Source: an uncultured Lachnospiraceae bacterium
GTDB taxonomy: Bacteria > Bacillota > Clostridia > Lachnospirales > Lachnospiraceae
NCBI GenBank assembly: GCA_910585905.1
Contig: CAJUID010000011.1
Coordinates: 1-64,000 of the forward strand
DNA: 64,000 bases
Direction of reading: 5' to 3'
Part shown: positions 44,687-52,684 of the stretch, piece after piece
How the letters are laid out: the number at the start of each line of letters is the position of its first letter
How positions within the stretch are numbered: position 1 is the first letter of the stretch
The notes under the pieces: generated by a model
Told to the model about the DNA's origin: nothing
The model's database searches: none
The model's input: the letters and a program-made list of their open reading frames with translations, nothing else
Program-made: the position numbers and the translations under genes

Positions 44687-45058
44687 ATGTTCTTATTGAT
44701 GGGGATTACATCAGGGCAAAAGGAACTGCCATTTAGACAAGTGGCTGCATGTATTTCGTGTGGTTCTTATGCGGCATATCAGGTTTTTATAACATTTTCG
44801 GTTTTCTCATTATTTTTTATTCCTATTTTGAGATGGAATAAAAAATATTATGTGCGAACAACTTGCTGCAATACAGTTTTTCAGTTGGATGAAAATGTTG
44901 GGAGGAGGATTGCCAGAGGGGAACAGGTGCAGATTATGCCAGAACATTTACAGGGAATAAATGGGCATTGGAGTGCTGTTAGGCGTTGCGCAAGCTGTGG
45001 ATTTTCTACGATGGATAATTTTGATTATTGCCCCAAATGTGGAAGGCCATTGTCATAG
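44687..45058 (+). CDS. Zinc-ribbon membrane protein
   Basis: 123 aa. It begins MGITSGQKELPFRQVAACISCG, has one helix pair (YQVFITFSVFSLFFIPILRW), then KKYYVRTTCCNTVFQLDENVG and a C-terminal CASCG...YCPKCGRP zinc ribbon. This layout is common in Lachnospiraceae; function unknown. GGAGG precedes ATG. Confidence 0.75.
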   Translation: MFLLMGITSGQKELPFRQVAACISCGSYAAYQVFITFSVFSLFFIPILRWNKKYYVRTTCCNTVFQLDENVGRRIARGEQVQIMPEHLQGINGHWSAVRRCASCGFSTMDNFDYCPKCGRPLS

Positions 45059-45069
45059 TATGAAATAAA

Positions 45070-45103
45070 AACCGGATATAGGATTTGTGTCCCATATCCG
45101 GTT
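45070..45103. terminator. Hairpin between convergent genes
   Basis: AACCGGATAT and ATATCCGGTT form a 10-bp stem around a short loop. The T-run is weak on both sides. Confidence 0.6.
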
Positions 45104-45193
45104 CGAATTGATATCGGGGAAAGAGGTTCTGAATCAACGTTCCCCTACCTTGAAGGCATTTATAGAATGTTGGTATTTGAAATGGTTTTGTAC

Positions 45194-45618
45194 TTAGCAG
45201 GTCTTGTTATCAATCTGCCTGTTAAATGCATAGAAATTTCTGGAATCTAAGTCATCCTGCACTCTGCGGAGTGCTTCACCGAATCTCTGGAAATGAACAA
45301 TTTCTCTTTCCCTTAAGAAACGAATTGGATCTGCTATTTCTGGATCTTTGATAATCCGGAGGATATTGTCATAAGTCAGGCGTGCTTTTTGTTCTGCAGC
45401 CATGTCTTCATATAAATCAGTGATTGTATCACCGGTTGACTGGAATTGGCTGGCGCTAAAAGGTTCGCCGCCTGCGGATTGTGGCCATACTGCGAGAGTG
45501 TGGTCGATATAATATTTGTCAAAACCAGATGCCTTGATTTCATCTGGTGTAAGATCTTTGGTGAGCTGGTGGATAATAGAACCAACAATTTCGAGATGTG
45601 CCAGCTCCTCTGTACCTA
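45194..45618 (-). pseudogene. cotJC: cotJC (spore-coat manganese catalase), 3' part
   Basis: Read on the minus strand from the TACCTA core, the frame gives TEELAHLEIVGSIIHQLTKD, then GFDKYYIDHTLAVWPQSAGG, TDLYEDMAAEQKARLTYDN and FLREREIVHFQRFGEALR, ending normally (NKTC, stop). This is the C-terminal three quarters of a CotJC-type di-manganese catalase (metal ligands in EELAHLE and REREIVHFQ). The N-terminal part lies at 59321-59441 beyond a 13.7-kb insertion. The two parts join in frame as ...TDIG-TEELAH. Excision would restore this stretch. Confidence 0.88.
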
Positions 45619-45630
45619 CAGAAGCAGCGG
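45605..45630. other. Left attachment site of the cotJC element (attL)
   Basis: CTCCTCTG-TACCTA-CAGAAGCAGC. The host side is cotJC; the core TACCTA is 45613-45618; the element side begins CAGAAGC. Confidence 0.8.
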
Positions 45631-45845
45631 AAATGTTCCAAATTAAGCCCTATGCGGACAAGCCCAGTGTCTTCGTCTTATCTGTACATAGCTTTGTCAG
45701 CTATGAAAGAATTGGCAAGTGGAATGAGGAAAGATATGGGAAAGGTGGTAGAAAGCCTTATTTTATCGAGCTTGGCGGCACACCGAGATGGATAAACCTC
45801 TATACGGTAGCGGATGCAGATGTCTATTATAATTATGAAGCATGA
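45625..45845 (+). pseudogene. 3' fragment of an unidentified gene at the element edge
   Basis: A frame starting at the left end of the element reads KPYADKPSVFVLSVHSFVSY, then KWNEERYGKGGRKPYFIELGG and INLYTVADADVYYNYEA, followed by a terminator. It has no start signal of its own inside the element, so it looks like a gene tail cut by the insertion or by earlier decay. The family is not recognised. Confidence 0.5.
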
Positions 45846-45888
45846 AAAAATGAGCTTGTCTAAATGAAGTGGGACAAGCTCATTTTTC
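45845..45888 (+). terminator. Rho-independent terminator
   Basis: AAAATGAGCTTGTC and GACAAGCTCATTTTT form a long stem with T-run. Confidence 0.8.
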
Positions 45889-45944
45889 TATAGAAAACCA
45901 CACCATCGTCAACCTCAATCGTGTGTGCTTTACTAAGTTGACTT

Positions 45945-46457
45945 TTGAGAAAAATCGGATATACTAATGTGGATATTGGTGTGGGCGATGTGATTGTTCC
46001 CCGTGCCGAGCAGCGGACTATCCATACACAGCTTCCCGATTTTGAAGCTCCTGTTATTATGACTTATTCCCTTGAAAGCACCATAGCCGAAAAGTTTGAC
46101 GCTATTCTGCAACGGTTTGAACTGACGGGCAGGATGAAAGACTTTTACGATATTTACTATCTGGCAAGGACTTTTGATTTTGACGGAGCGAAATTGCAGA
46201 CGGCAATATCCAGAACATTGGAACGGCGAGGGACGCCCTATGAAAAGGACAGCTTCAAGCGTGTTGTTTCTCTTGCCGAAGATGTGGACATGCAGAAGCG
46301 ATGGAAATTCTTTTTGAAAACCATAAAAGATGATACTCTTGAGTTTTCAGCGGTCATTGTGGAAATACAGACTTTCCTTGAGCCTGTATTTGATGCAATT
46401 ATGAATGAGGATGAGTGGCAGAATAATTGGGATAATTTTCAAGTCAAGTGGATATAG
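45945..46457 (+). pseudogene. AbiEii/AbiGii-type nucleotidyltransferase toxin, C-terminal remnant
   Basis: Up to 170 aa. NVDIGVGDVIVP, LPDFEAPVIMTYSLESTIAEKFDAI and GRMKDFYDIYYLARTF match the C-terminal half of AbiEii-family (MenT-like) toxins. The N-terminal GSxxxxxE nucleotidyltransferase motif is missing, and a stop codon lies directly before the frame. The cognate antitoxin gene (AbiEi) is also absent. It is a decayed abortive-infection module inside the cotJC element. Confidence 0.78.
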
Positions 46458-46524
46458 TTGAACTGATATATATTGTGTTGATAGATTGCCAAATTTAAAA
46501 TTATTATACTAAGGAGGTAAGAAT

Positions 46525-46749
46525 ATGAATAAAGAAAAAAGAACAGAAATTATAGAAGAAAAAGAAGAAAATTATATGGCAATAGGAATGAGTTTAGGAA
46601 TGTGCTTTGGATTAGCAGGTGGAGTAGTAGTAGGAATTTTTATAGAAGAAATTGTTCTTTGTATAGGCTTTGGATTATGTATAGGTATGATTTTGGGTAT
46701 GGCAATAGGTTCAGCTATAAAAAAGGATAGCAACAATAATTCAAAGTAA
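46525..46749 (+). CDS. Small glycine-zipper membrane protein
   Basis: 74 aa with AGGAGG before ATG. A charged N-terminus (NKEKRTEIIEEKEE) precedes two helices with GxxxG patterns (AIGMSLGMCFGLAGGVVVGIF and CIGFGLCIGMILGMAIGSAI) and a polar tail. Function unknown; its intact ribosome site suggests it is expressed. Confidence 0.6.
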   Translation: MNKEKRTEIIEEKEENYMAIGMSLGMCFGLAGGVVVGIFIEEIVLCIGFGLCIGMILGMAIGSAIKKDSNNNSK

Positions 46750-46867
46750 TTATATATTTGTTTTTTGAGAAAGTAGGGAGACTATTTGTAGAAAAATTAT
46801 CTCAATTATCTTGCTACGAGTATAGTGAAGAGGAAGACAAGAGCAATGTTCAGCAGCAAAATTACGG

Positions 46868-47072
46868 TAAGCACAACATATAGCTAGTATTGCATTATCC
46901 ATGGCCTTGCCGATGGCAGCTTTTGTCATATCGCTTTCACAAAAACGTCAGCTGTACAACATAAGCTCTTTGTTCAGTTCATCAAGTTCTCCGTTAAGAT
47001 GTATATAGGGAAGGAGGCTTGATTCTTAATTTTTCTGCTAACAATTTTAATGTCACATTGGCTACCTCGGTT
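46868..47072 (-). pseudogene. TetR-family regulator remnant
   Basis: Minus-strand segments read NVTLKLLAEKLRIKPPSLY (the TetR recognition helix region), then after a frameshift GELDELNKELMLYS, a stop, and ESDMTKAAIGKAMDNAI. These are consecutive parts of a TetR/AcrR regulator with a WHG-type C-terminal domain. One frameshift and one stop inactivate it. It occupies most of the 513-nt gap before the RiPP operon. Confidence 0.65.
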
Positions 47073-47193
47073 CTTTAATTAGCTAATCATATTAGCTATT
47101 ATTTCTGTTTGAATTTCCAATGTCAATCTAAATTATAATTTAAGGAGTTTCTGCGACATTTTTGGCAGATAGGCGATATTATTGGTGAATAGG

Positions 47194-47222
47194 TTGTTTT
47201 TTATTACGATTCGATTTATAAT
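47194..47222 (+). promoter_or_regulatory. Promoter of the RiPP operon
   Basis: TTGTTT (47194-47199), 17-nt spacer, TATAAT (47217-47222), 41 nt before the HlyD-like start codon. Confidence 0.65.
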
Positions 47223-47262
47223 GTCAGGTAATTTATAAAAATATAAAAAGCTGGTGGTTGAT

Positions 47263-47745
47263 ATGAAGTATGATGGAAAACAAATCTTTCGTAAATCAAG
47301 TATTGTTCGTGTTTCTTCTCCCGATCAGTTAAATGATTATATCCGGGTATCCAATCCGAGCGTATGGATGATGTTGACGGCAGTGATTGTTTTGTTGGCC
47401 GGGGTATGTGTGTGGGGAATTTTCGGGCATCTTGAAAGCAAGATACTTTCTGCGGGGGCGTGCAAAAATGGCACTTTTATCTGTTATGTTACAGGGGAAG
47501 ATGCCGCTAAGATTAAAACGGGGATGATGGTAAAGGTAAACGGGAATGATTTCGCTGTTTCTGAAATTTCCGAAAGACCAATTGCCGTAAGCGCGGATAT
47601 GGATTCTTATTTGATGTATCTCGGAGATTTTTCCGAGGGTGAGTGGATGTATGAGGTAAGCGCAGATGTGGATATTCCAGACGGTACATACAAGGCAGAA
47701 ATCGTGACAGAAAGCGTATCGCCGATATCGTTTATACTGAATTGA
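47263..47745 (+). CDS. HlyD-like adaptor of NHLM-type RiPP export, short form
   Basis: 160 aa. The N-terminus (IVRVSSPDQLNDYIRVSNP, then the helix WMMLTAVIVLLAGVCVWGIFG) matches NHLM bacteriocin-system secretion proteins. The rest is a small barrel (MMVKVNGNDFAVSEI, DGTYKAEIV). The long coiled-coil hairpin of HlyD-type adaptors is missing, since the barrel halves follow each other directly. ATG at 47263 has GGTGG upstream. It overlaps no gene and is 15 nt before the first transporter, so it is part of the export operon. Confidence 0.75.
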   Translation: MKYDGKQIFRKSSIVRVSSPDQLNDYIRVSNPSVWMMLTAVIVLLAGVCVWGIFGHLESKILSAGACKNGTFICYVTGEDAAKIKTGMMVKVNGNDFAVSEISERPIAVSADMDSYLMYLGDFSEGEWMYEVSADVDIPDGTYKAEIVTESVSPISFILN

Positions 47746-47760
47746 GAGGAGAGTCTGAAG

Positions 47761-49941
47761 ATGGGTACGAAAAAGATGAAGCAGCCTGTCAGAAACGGTA
47801 AGGCGAAGGTTCCTGTAGTAATGCAGATGGAGGCGCTGGAGTGCGGTGCGGCTTCTCTCACAATGATCCTTGCATATTATGGGAAATGGATACCGCTTGA
47901 GCAGGTACGCGCCGACTGCGGCGTATCGCGTGACGGTTCCAACGCGAAAAATATCCTAAAAGCGGCACGCAGCTATGGGTTGAACGCAAAGGGCTATCGC
48001 TATGAGCCGGAGGGCTTAAAGGAGAATGGAAAATTTCCTTGTATCATTCATTGGAATTTCAATCATTTTGTAGTGTTGGACGGCTTCAAGGGCGGCAAGG
48101 CGTATCTTAACGATCCTGCAAAAGGGAGTTATTCCGTGCCGATGGAAGTATTTGACAAGTCCTTTACGGGGATTTGCCTGATGTTCGATCCTGCGGAGAA
48201 CTTTGAGCCAGGCGGAGCCCCCAAAAGCGTGCTGATGTTCGCGAAAAAGCGGCTGAAAGAGGCGGAAACGGCAATGGTGTTTGTGGCGCTGACAACGCTG
48301 ATTACTGCTCTGTTGGGGATTATCACTCCGGCATTCTCGCGGATTTTTATGGATAGGCTGCTTACTGGTGAAAACCCGGAATGGTTTTTGCCATTTATTT
48401 TTGCGCTTGGAGGAATAAGCGTGATACAGCTTATTGTGGAATGGATTAAGGCTGTTTATTCGCTGAAAATAAACGGCCAGCTTTCGGCGGTCGGAAGCAC
48501 TGCTTATATGTGGAAAGTTCTTCGTATGCCGATGGAATTTTTCTCTCAGCGTATGGCGGGGGATATTCAGCAGAGGCAGAGAATGAACGCTTCGGCTGCG
48601 CAGTCATTGGTAGAGACTTTCGCGCCGTTGGCGTTAAACACGGTTATGCTGGTGTTTTATTTTATTGTGATGCTTCGCTACAGTCCGATTTTGACGCTGG
48701 TGGGGGTGGCTTCCATCTTTATCAATCTTGTGGTCTCAAAGATTATATCCAATAAACGCATTAACATTACCCGGGTACAGATGCGTGATGCAGGAAAACT
48801 CGCCGGATCTACCGTGGCGGGGATTGAAATGATTGAAACAATCAAGGCCAGCGGCGCAGAGAATGGATTTTTTGAGAAATGGGCGGGCTACCAGGCGAGC
48901 GTAAATACTCAGCAGGTGCGTTTTGAACGCCTGAATCAGTATCTTGGCATGATTCCTGAGCTTGTATCGTCACTGGCGAATATTGCTGTGCTGATACTCG
49001 GAGTTTATTTTACAATAAATGGAAAGTTTACAGTGGGCATGATCATGGCGTTTCAGGGCTTTTTAAGTTCTTTTACCGCACCCGCGCAGACGTTGATTTC
49101 GGCGGGACAGACGCTCCAGGAAATGCGTACGCAGATGGAGCGCGTTGAAGATGTGATGGAATATCCAACAGATGTGAATTGCAGCAGAGACGGGATTTCA
49201 GAGGATGCGGAATACAGCAAATTATCGGGCAGCGTGGAACTTAAAAACGTCACCTTCGGCTATTCGCGTCTCGCAGAGCCTCTGATCAGGGACTTTAATT
49301 TAACGCTCAAAACCGGCAGCCGCGTGGCGTTTGTCGGCACATCGGGCTGTGGAAAGTCCACGCTGTCGAAGCTGATTTCGGGGCTTTACAAGCCCTGGGA
49401 AGGTGAAATTTTATTTGACGGAAAGCCCATAGAAGAAATCGACAGAAGTGTTTTTACCGGATCGTTGGCAGTGGTCGATCAGGATATTATTTTGTTTGAG
49501 GATACAATAGCAAACAATATCAAAATGTGGGATGATTCAATAGAGGATTTTGAGATAATCATGGCAGCGCGGGATGCGCAGCTCCATGAGGATATTATGC
49601 GGCGTGACGGCGGATACAGTTATAAAATTACTGAGGGAGGCAAGGACTTTTCGGGCGGCCAGCGGCAGCGAATGGAAATTGCCCGTGTGTTAGCCCAGGA
49701 TCCGACCATCATCATTCTTGACGAGGCAACTTCTGCACTGGATGCAAAAACAGAATTTGAGGTTGTAAGATCCATAAAAGACCGTGGAATTACTTGTATT
49801 GTCGTGGCGCATAGGTTATCGACCATACGCGATTGCGATGAAATCATCGTGCTTGACAACGGGGAAGTTGTAGAGCGCGGAACACATGATGAGCTGTACG
49901 CTAAAGGCGGCGTCTACACACAGCTTGTAACAAACGAATAA
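47761..49941 (+). CDS. NHLM-type ABC transporter with C39 leader peptidase
   Basis: 726 aa. The N-terminal C39 peptidase domain (about 15-140) has catalytic Cys in ALECGAASL (about 28), His in WNFNHFVVLDG and Asp in LNDPAKG. Six membrane helices follow (about 160-450). The ATPase has Walker A GTSGCGKST (about 530), signature SGGQRQR and Walker B IIILDEATSALD, plus the H-loop in VVAHRLS. It should cut the precursor after its Gly-Gly motif and export the core. Base composition is GC-richer than the surrounding chromosome. Its partner ATPase gene follows 19 nt later. Confidence 0.92.
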   Translation: MGTKKMKQPVRNGKAKVPVVMQMEALECGAASLTMILAYYGKWIPLEQVRADCGVSRDGSNAKNILKAARSYGLNAKGYRYEPEGLKENGKFPCIIHWNFNHFVVLDGFKGGKAYLNDPAKGSYSVPMEVFDKSFTGICLMFDPAENFEPGGAPKSVLMFAKKRLKEAETAMVFVALTTLITALLGIITPAFSRIFMDRLLTGENPEWFLPFIFALGGISVIQLIVEWIKAVYSLKINGQLSAVGSTAYMWKVLRMPMEFFSQRMAGDIQQRQRMNASAAQSLVETFAPLALNTVMLVFYFIVMLRYSPILTLVGVASIFINLVVSKIISNKRINITRVQMRDAGKLAGSTVAGIEMIETIKASGAENGFFEKWAGYQASVNTQQVRFERLNQYLGMIPELVSSLANIAVLILGVYFTINGKFTVGMIMAFQGFLSSFTAPAQTLISAGQTLQEMRTQMERVEDVMEYPTDVNCSRDGISEDAEYSKLSGSVELKNVTFGYSRLAEPLIRDFNLTLKTGSRVAFVGTSGCGKSTLSKLISGLYKPWEGEILFDGKPIEEIDRSVFTGSLAVVDQDIILFEDTIANNIKMWDDSIEDFEIIMAARDAQLHEDIMRRDGGYSYKITEGGKDFSGGQRQRMEIARVLAQDPTIIILDEATSALDAKTEFEVVRSIKDRGITCIVVAHRLSTIRDCDEIIVLDNGEVVERGTHDELYAKGGVYTQLVTNE

Positions 49942-49960
49942 AGGTGGTGGAAATAGAACA

Positions 49961-52162
49961 ATGGGATGGTTTGACGAGCAAATAAAACAGCGTAAACAAA
50001 ATGATCAAGATGTTTTTACAGATGCCTTCATAAACATTGCCGGCGCAGTGATGGGCAGCCGTGTTTCAACCGCGCTGAATAATGAGCGGCAGCAGACGAA
50101 AAACGCCTTTGATGAGATATTAAGATTTTATCATGTAAATTCAAAAGAAATTCCCAGCAATATTACGGACAGGAATGAACAGCTTGAATACTTGCTTCGC
50201 CCGCATGGAATCACGCGCCGCACAGTAACACTCTCAAAAGGTTGGTACAAAGATGCAATCGGAGCAATGCTGGGAATCCGTAAAAGCGATGGGATGGTTG
50301 TCGCGCTTATCCCCACGGGATTTTCAGGCTATCGTTACAGCGATATGGAAACAGGAAAACAGGTGAAAATAAACAGCAAAAACCAGGAGCTTTTCGAGGA
50401 AGAAGCAATAGCTTTTTACAAGCCGCTGCCGCTGAAAGAGCTTGGAATTTCGGATTTGATGCGGTATATTCTGGGAACACTTTCTCCCGCTGATTTTGTG
50501 ATGACAGGCGCGTCAATGCTGGTGGTGACGTTGATCGGAATGTTATCGCCGAAGCTTAATAACCTGCTGTTTTCACGTGTTATTGAGGACGGCAGCACAC
50601 AGATTTTGCTTGCGATTACTGTATTTATGATTTGCGTGACGCTCAGCTCCCTGCTGATAAACGGCGTGAAGTCGCTGATTATAGCGCGGATAAATATCAA
50701 AATGGGTATTTCGGTTCAGGCTGCAGTCATGTCTCGATTAATGTCGCTGCCCGCAGGGTTTTTCAAGAATTATAGTTCGGGAGAATTATCCGCGCGGGCG
50801 CAGTGTATCAATTCGCTGTGCGAGATGCTGGTGTCTGCCGTGTTGACAACAGGGCTTACGTCTGTATTTTCACTTGTATACATATCGCAGATTTTTGTGT
50901 ACGCGCCCGCGTTGGTGATACCATCGCTTTTCATTATGCTTGCTACCGTGGCGTTTACAGTGATATCGGCATTGGTACAGATGAAGGTCAGCAAAAAAAA
51001 GATGGAGCTGTCCTCAAAAGAGAGCGGAATGTCTTACGCACTGATATCGGGCGTGCAGAAGATTAAGCTTTCGGGAGCGGAAATGCGTGCGTTCGCACGG
51101 TGGGGAAACCTTTATGCCGAAGGAGCGCGGCTTGCCTATAACCCACCGATGTTCCTCAAAATAAACAGCGTTATTTCAAGTGCCATCTCGCTTGCAGGAA
51201 CGCTTATGATGTATTGGGTCGCGGTATCGTCGGGAGTGTCTGTAGCGGACTACTATGCATTCAATACTGCTTATGGAATGGTTTCCGGGGCATTTATCTC
51301 GCTTGCGGGAATCGCGCTGACTGTGGCGCAGATTAAGCCGATTATGGATATGGTAGAGCCGGTTTTGAAGGCAGTTCCCGAAATTTCCGAGGGAAAGCAG
51401 ATGATTACGCGGCTTTCGGGCAGCATCGAGCTGGATAACGTTTCCTTCCGTTACAACGAAAATATGCCCCTTGTGATTGACGATCTGTCGCTGAAAATCC
51501 GTCCGGGGCAGTATGTGGCAATCGTGGGCGCAACCGGGTGCGGAAAGTCTACGCTTTTGCGGCTTATGCTGGGCTTTGAATCGCCGCAGAAGGGCGCTAT
51601 TTACGTTGATGGTAAGGATATTGCAGCGGTGGATTTAAAGTCTTTAAGGAGAAATATCGGCGTGGTAATGCAAAATGGCAAGTTGTTTACGGGAGATATT
51701 TTCTCGAATATTATCATATCTGCACCGTGGCTTACTATGGATGAGGCTTGGCATGCCGCCGAATTGTCAGGCATTGCAGAGGATATTCGCCGTATGCCGA
51801 TGGGGATGCACACAATGATTTCCGAGGGCAGCGGCGGAATTTCGGGTGGGCAGCGGCAGCGGCTGATGATTGCCCGTGCTATCGCACCGAAACCAAGTGT
51901 ACTGATGTTTGACGAGGCGACTTCAGCTCTTGATAATCTCACGCAGAAAACGGTTTCGGAATCGCTGGACAGTCTGAAATGCACGAGGATTGTTATCGCG
52001 CACAGGCTCTCTACCATCAAGCAGTGCGACAGGATCCTGGTGCTTGATAAGGGAAAGATTATCGAAGACGGGACATATGGCGAGTTGATACAAGGGGGAG
52101 GTTTTTTCGCAGAACTAGTGGCCAGACAAAGGATTGACGATCCCGCAGAATTGAGGGCTTGA
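49961..52162 (+). CDS. Second NHLM-type ABC transporter subunit (permease/ATPase)
   Basis: 733 aa. It lacks a C39 domain and has instead a 165-residue N-terminal domain (YHVNSKEIP, GITRRTVTLSKGWYKDAIGAMLG) typical of the second subunit of NHLM exporters. Six membrane helices (about 175-440) precede the ATPase: Walker A GATGCGKST (near 525), signature SGGQRQR, Walker B VLMFDEATSALD. It probably pairs with the upstream transporter as a heterodimer. Confidence 0.9.
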   Translation: MGWFDEQIKQRKQNDQDVFTDAFINIAGAVMGSRVSTALNNERQQTKNAFDEILRFYHVNSKEIPSNITDRNEQLEYLLRPHGITRRTVTLSKGWYKDAIGAMLGIRKSDGMVVALIPTGFSGYRYSDMETGKQVKINSKNQELFEEEAIAFYKPLPLKELGISDLMRYILGTLSPADFVMTGASMLVVTLIGMLSPKLNNLLFSRVIEDGSTQILLAITVFMICVTLSSLLINGVKSLIIARINIKMGISVQAAVMSRLMSLPAGFFKNYSSGELSARAQCINSLCEMLVSAVLTTGLTSVFSLVYISQIFVYAPALVIPSLFIMLATVAFTVISALVQMKVSKKKMELSSKESGMSYALISGVQKIKLSGAEMRAFARWGNLYAEGARLAYNPPMFLKINSVISSAISLAGTLMMYWVAVSSGVSVADYYAFNTAYGMVSGAFISLAGIALTVAQIKPIMDMVEPVLKAVPEISEGKQMITRLSGSIELDNVSFRYNENMPLVIDDLSLKIRPGQYVAIVGATGCGKSTLLRLMLGFESPQKGAIYVDGKDIAAVDLKSLRRNIGVVMQNGKLFTGDIFSNIIISAPWLTMDEAWHAAELSGIAEDIRRMPMGMHTMISEGSGGISGGQRQRLMIARAIAPKPSVLMFDEATSALDNLTQKTVSESLDSLKCTRIVIAHRLSTIKQCDRILVLDKGKIIEDGTYGELIQGGGFFAELVARQRIDDPAELRA

Positions 52163-52211
52163 AAATTTTTAAAAAAATTATTAGCCCTCGGCGGTTTTGA
52201 TTCGTATAAAA

Positions 52212-52233
52212 GAACAAAGGCGCAAATCACGTC
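52212..52233 (+). promoter_or_regulatory. Possible ECF sigma promoter before the precursor gene
   Basis: GAAC (52212-52215) and CGTC (52230-52233) resemble ECF -35 and -10 elements, 73 nt before the precursor start. The 14-nt spacing is shorter than the usual 16-17. The operon encodes an ECF sigma factor, which is why the motif is noted. Confidence 0.3.
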
Positions 52234-52305
52234 TATGATTATCAGTTTTTATACTGTAATCTGTAGCAAAATGTAAAGGTAAATTAATATTGGGAGGAAA
52301 GCACA

Positions 52306-52629
52306 ATGGAAAAAAAAGACCTTATTGCAAAGGCAGCACAGACAGAATTTGACGAAGAATTTATTGCAAAGGCAAAACAGGCAAACTCTGTCGAAGAGCT
52401 TATGGCTCTCGCAAAGGAAAATGGTTATCCGGTGAATGAGAAGGAGGCAGAGTTTTATTTTGAAAAGTTTCACAAGATGGGCGAGTTATCGGATGATGAG
52501 CTTGACAATGTAGCAGGAGGCGGATGCAATCGTTGTAAATTCTGCGGAGGTGACCTTGACGCCGTCAAAGTAAAGCGTTATCCTCCAGATTTGATTTGCC
52601 CACACTGCGGCCAGTGGGGGAATTTCTAG
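52306..52629 (+). CDS. Nif11-leader RiPP precursor with zinc-ribbon-like cysteine core
   Basis: 107 aa. The leader (1-73) is Nif11-like: FIAKAKQANSVEELMALAKENG, then GELSDDELDNVAGGG with the double-glycine cleavage site. The core (about 35 residues) has five Cys at positions 74, 77, 80, 98 and 101 arranged C-x2-C-x2-C...C-x2-C, as CNRCKFCGG and LICPHCGQWGNF. This spacing resembles a zinc ribbon as much as a thioether peptide. GGGAGG precedes ATG. It lies between the exporters and the radical SAM gene, which is the likely modifying enzyme. Confidence 0.88.
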   Translation: MEKKDLIAKAAQTEFDEEFIAKAKQANSVEELMALAKENGYPVNEKEAEFYFEKFHKMGELSDDELDNVAGGGCNRCKFCGGDLDAVKVKRYPPDLICPHCGQWGNF

Positions 52630-52684
52630 GTAATATCCGTATTTTGCGGCAGTTTCCGCAAATAATGATAAGGAGTGAATTGAG

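Noticed and set aside
45516..45845. 109-codon open frame across the left element end as one gene
   Set aside because: Its first third is antisense to cotJC; only the part inside the element has coding texture.
46525..46749. Small glycine-rich protein as a bacteriocin precursor of the NHLM system
   Set aside because: It has two membrane helices with GxxxG patterns but no leader or double-glycine cleavage motif, and it lies upstream of the operon promoter.
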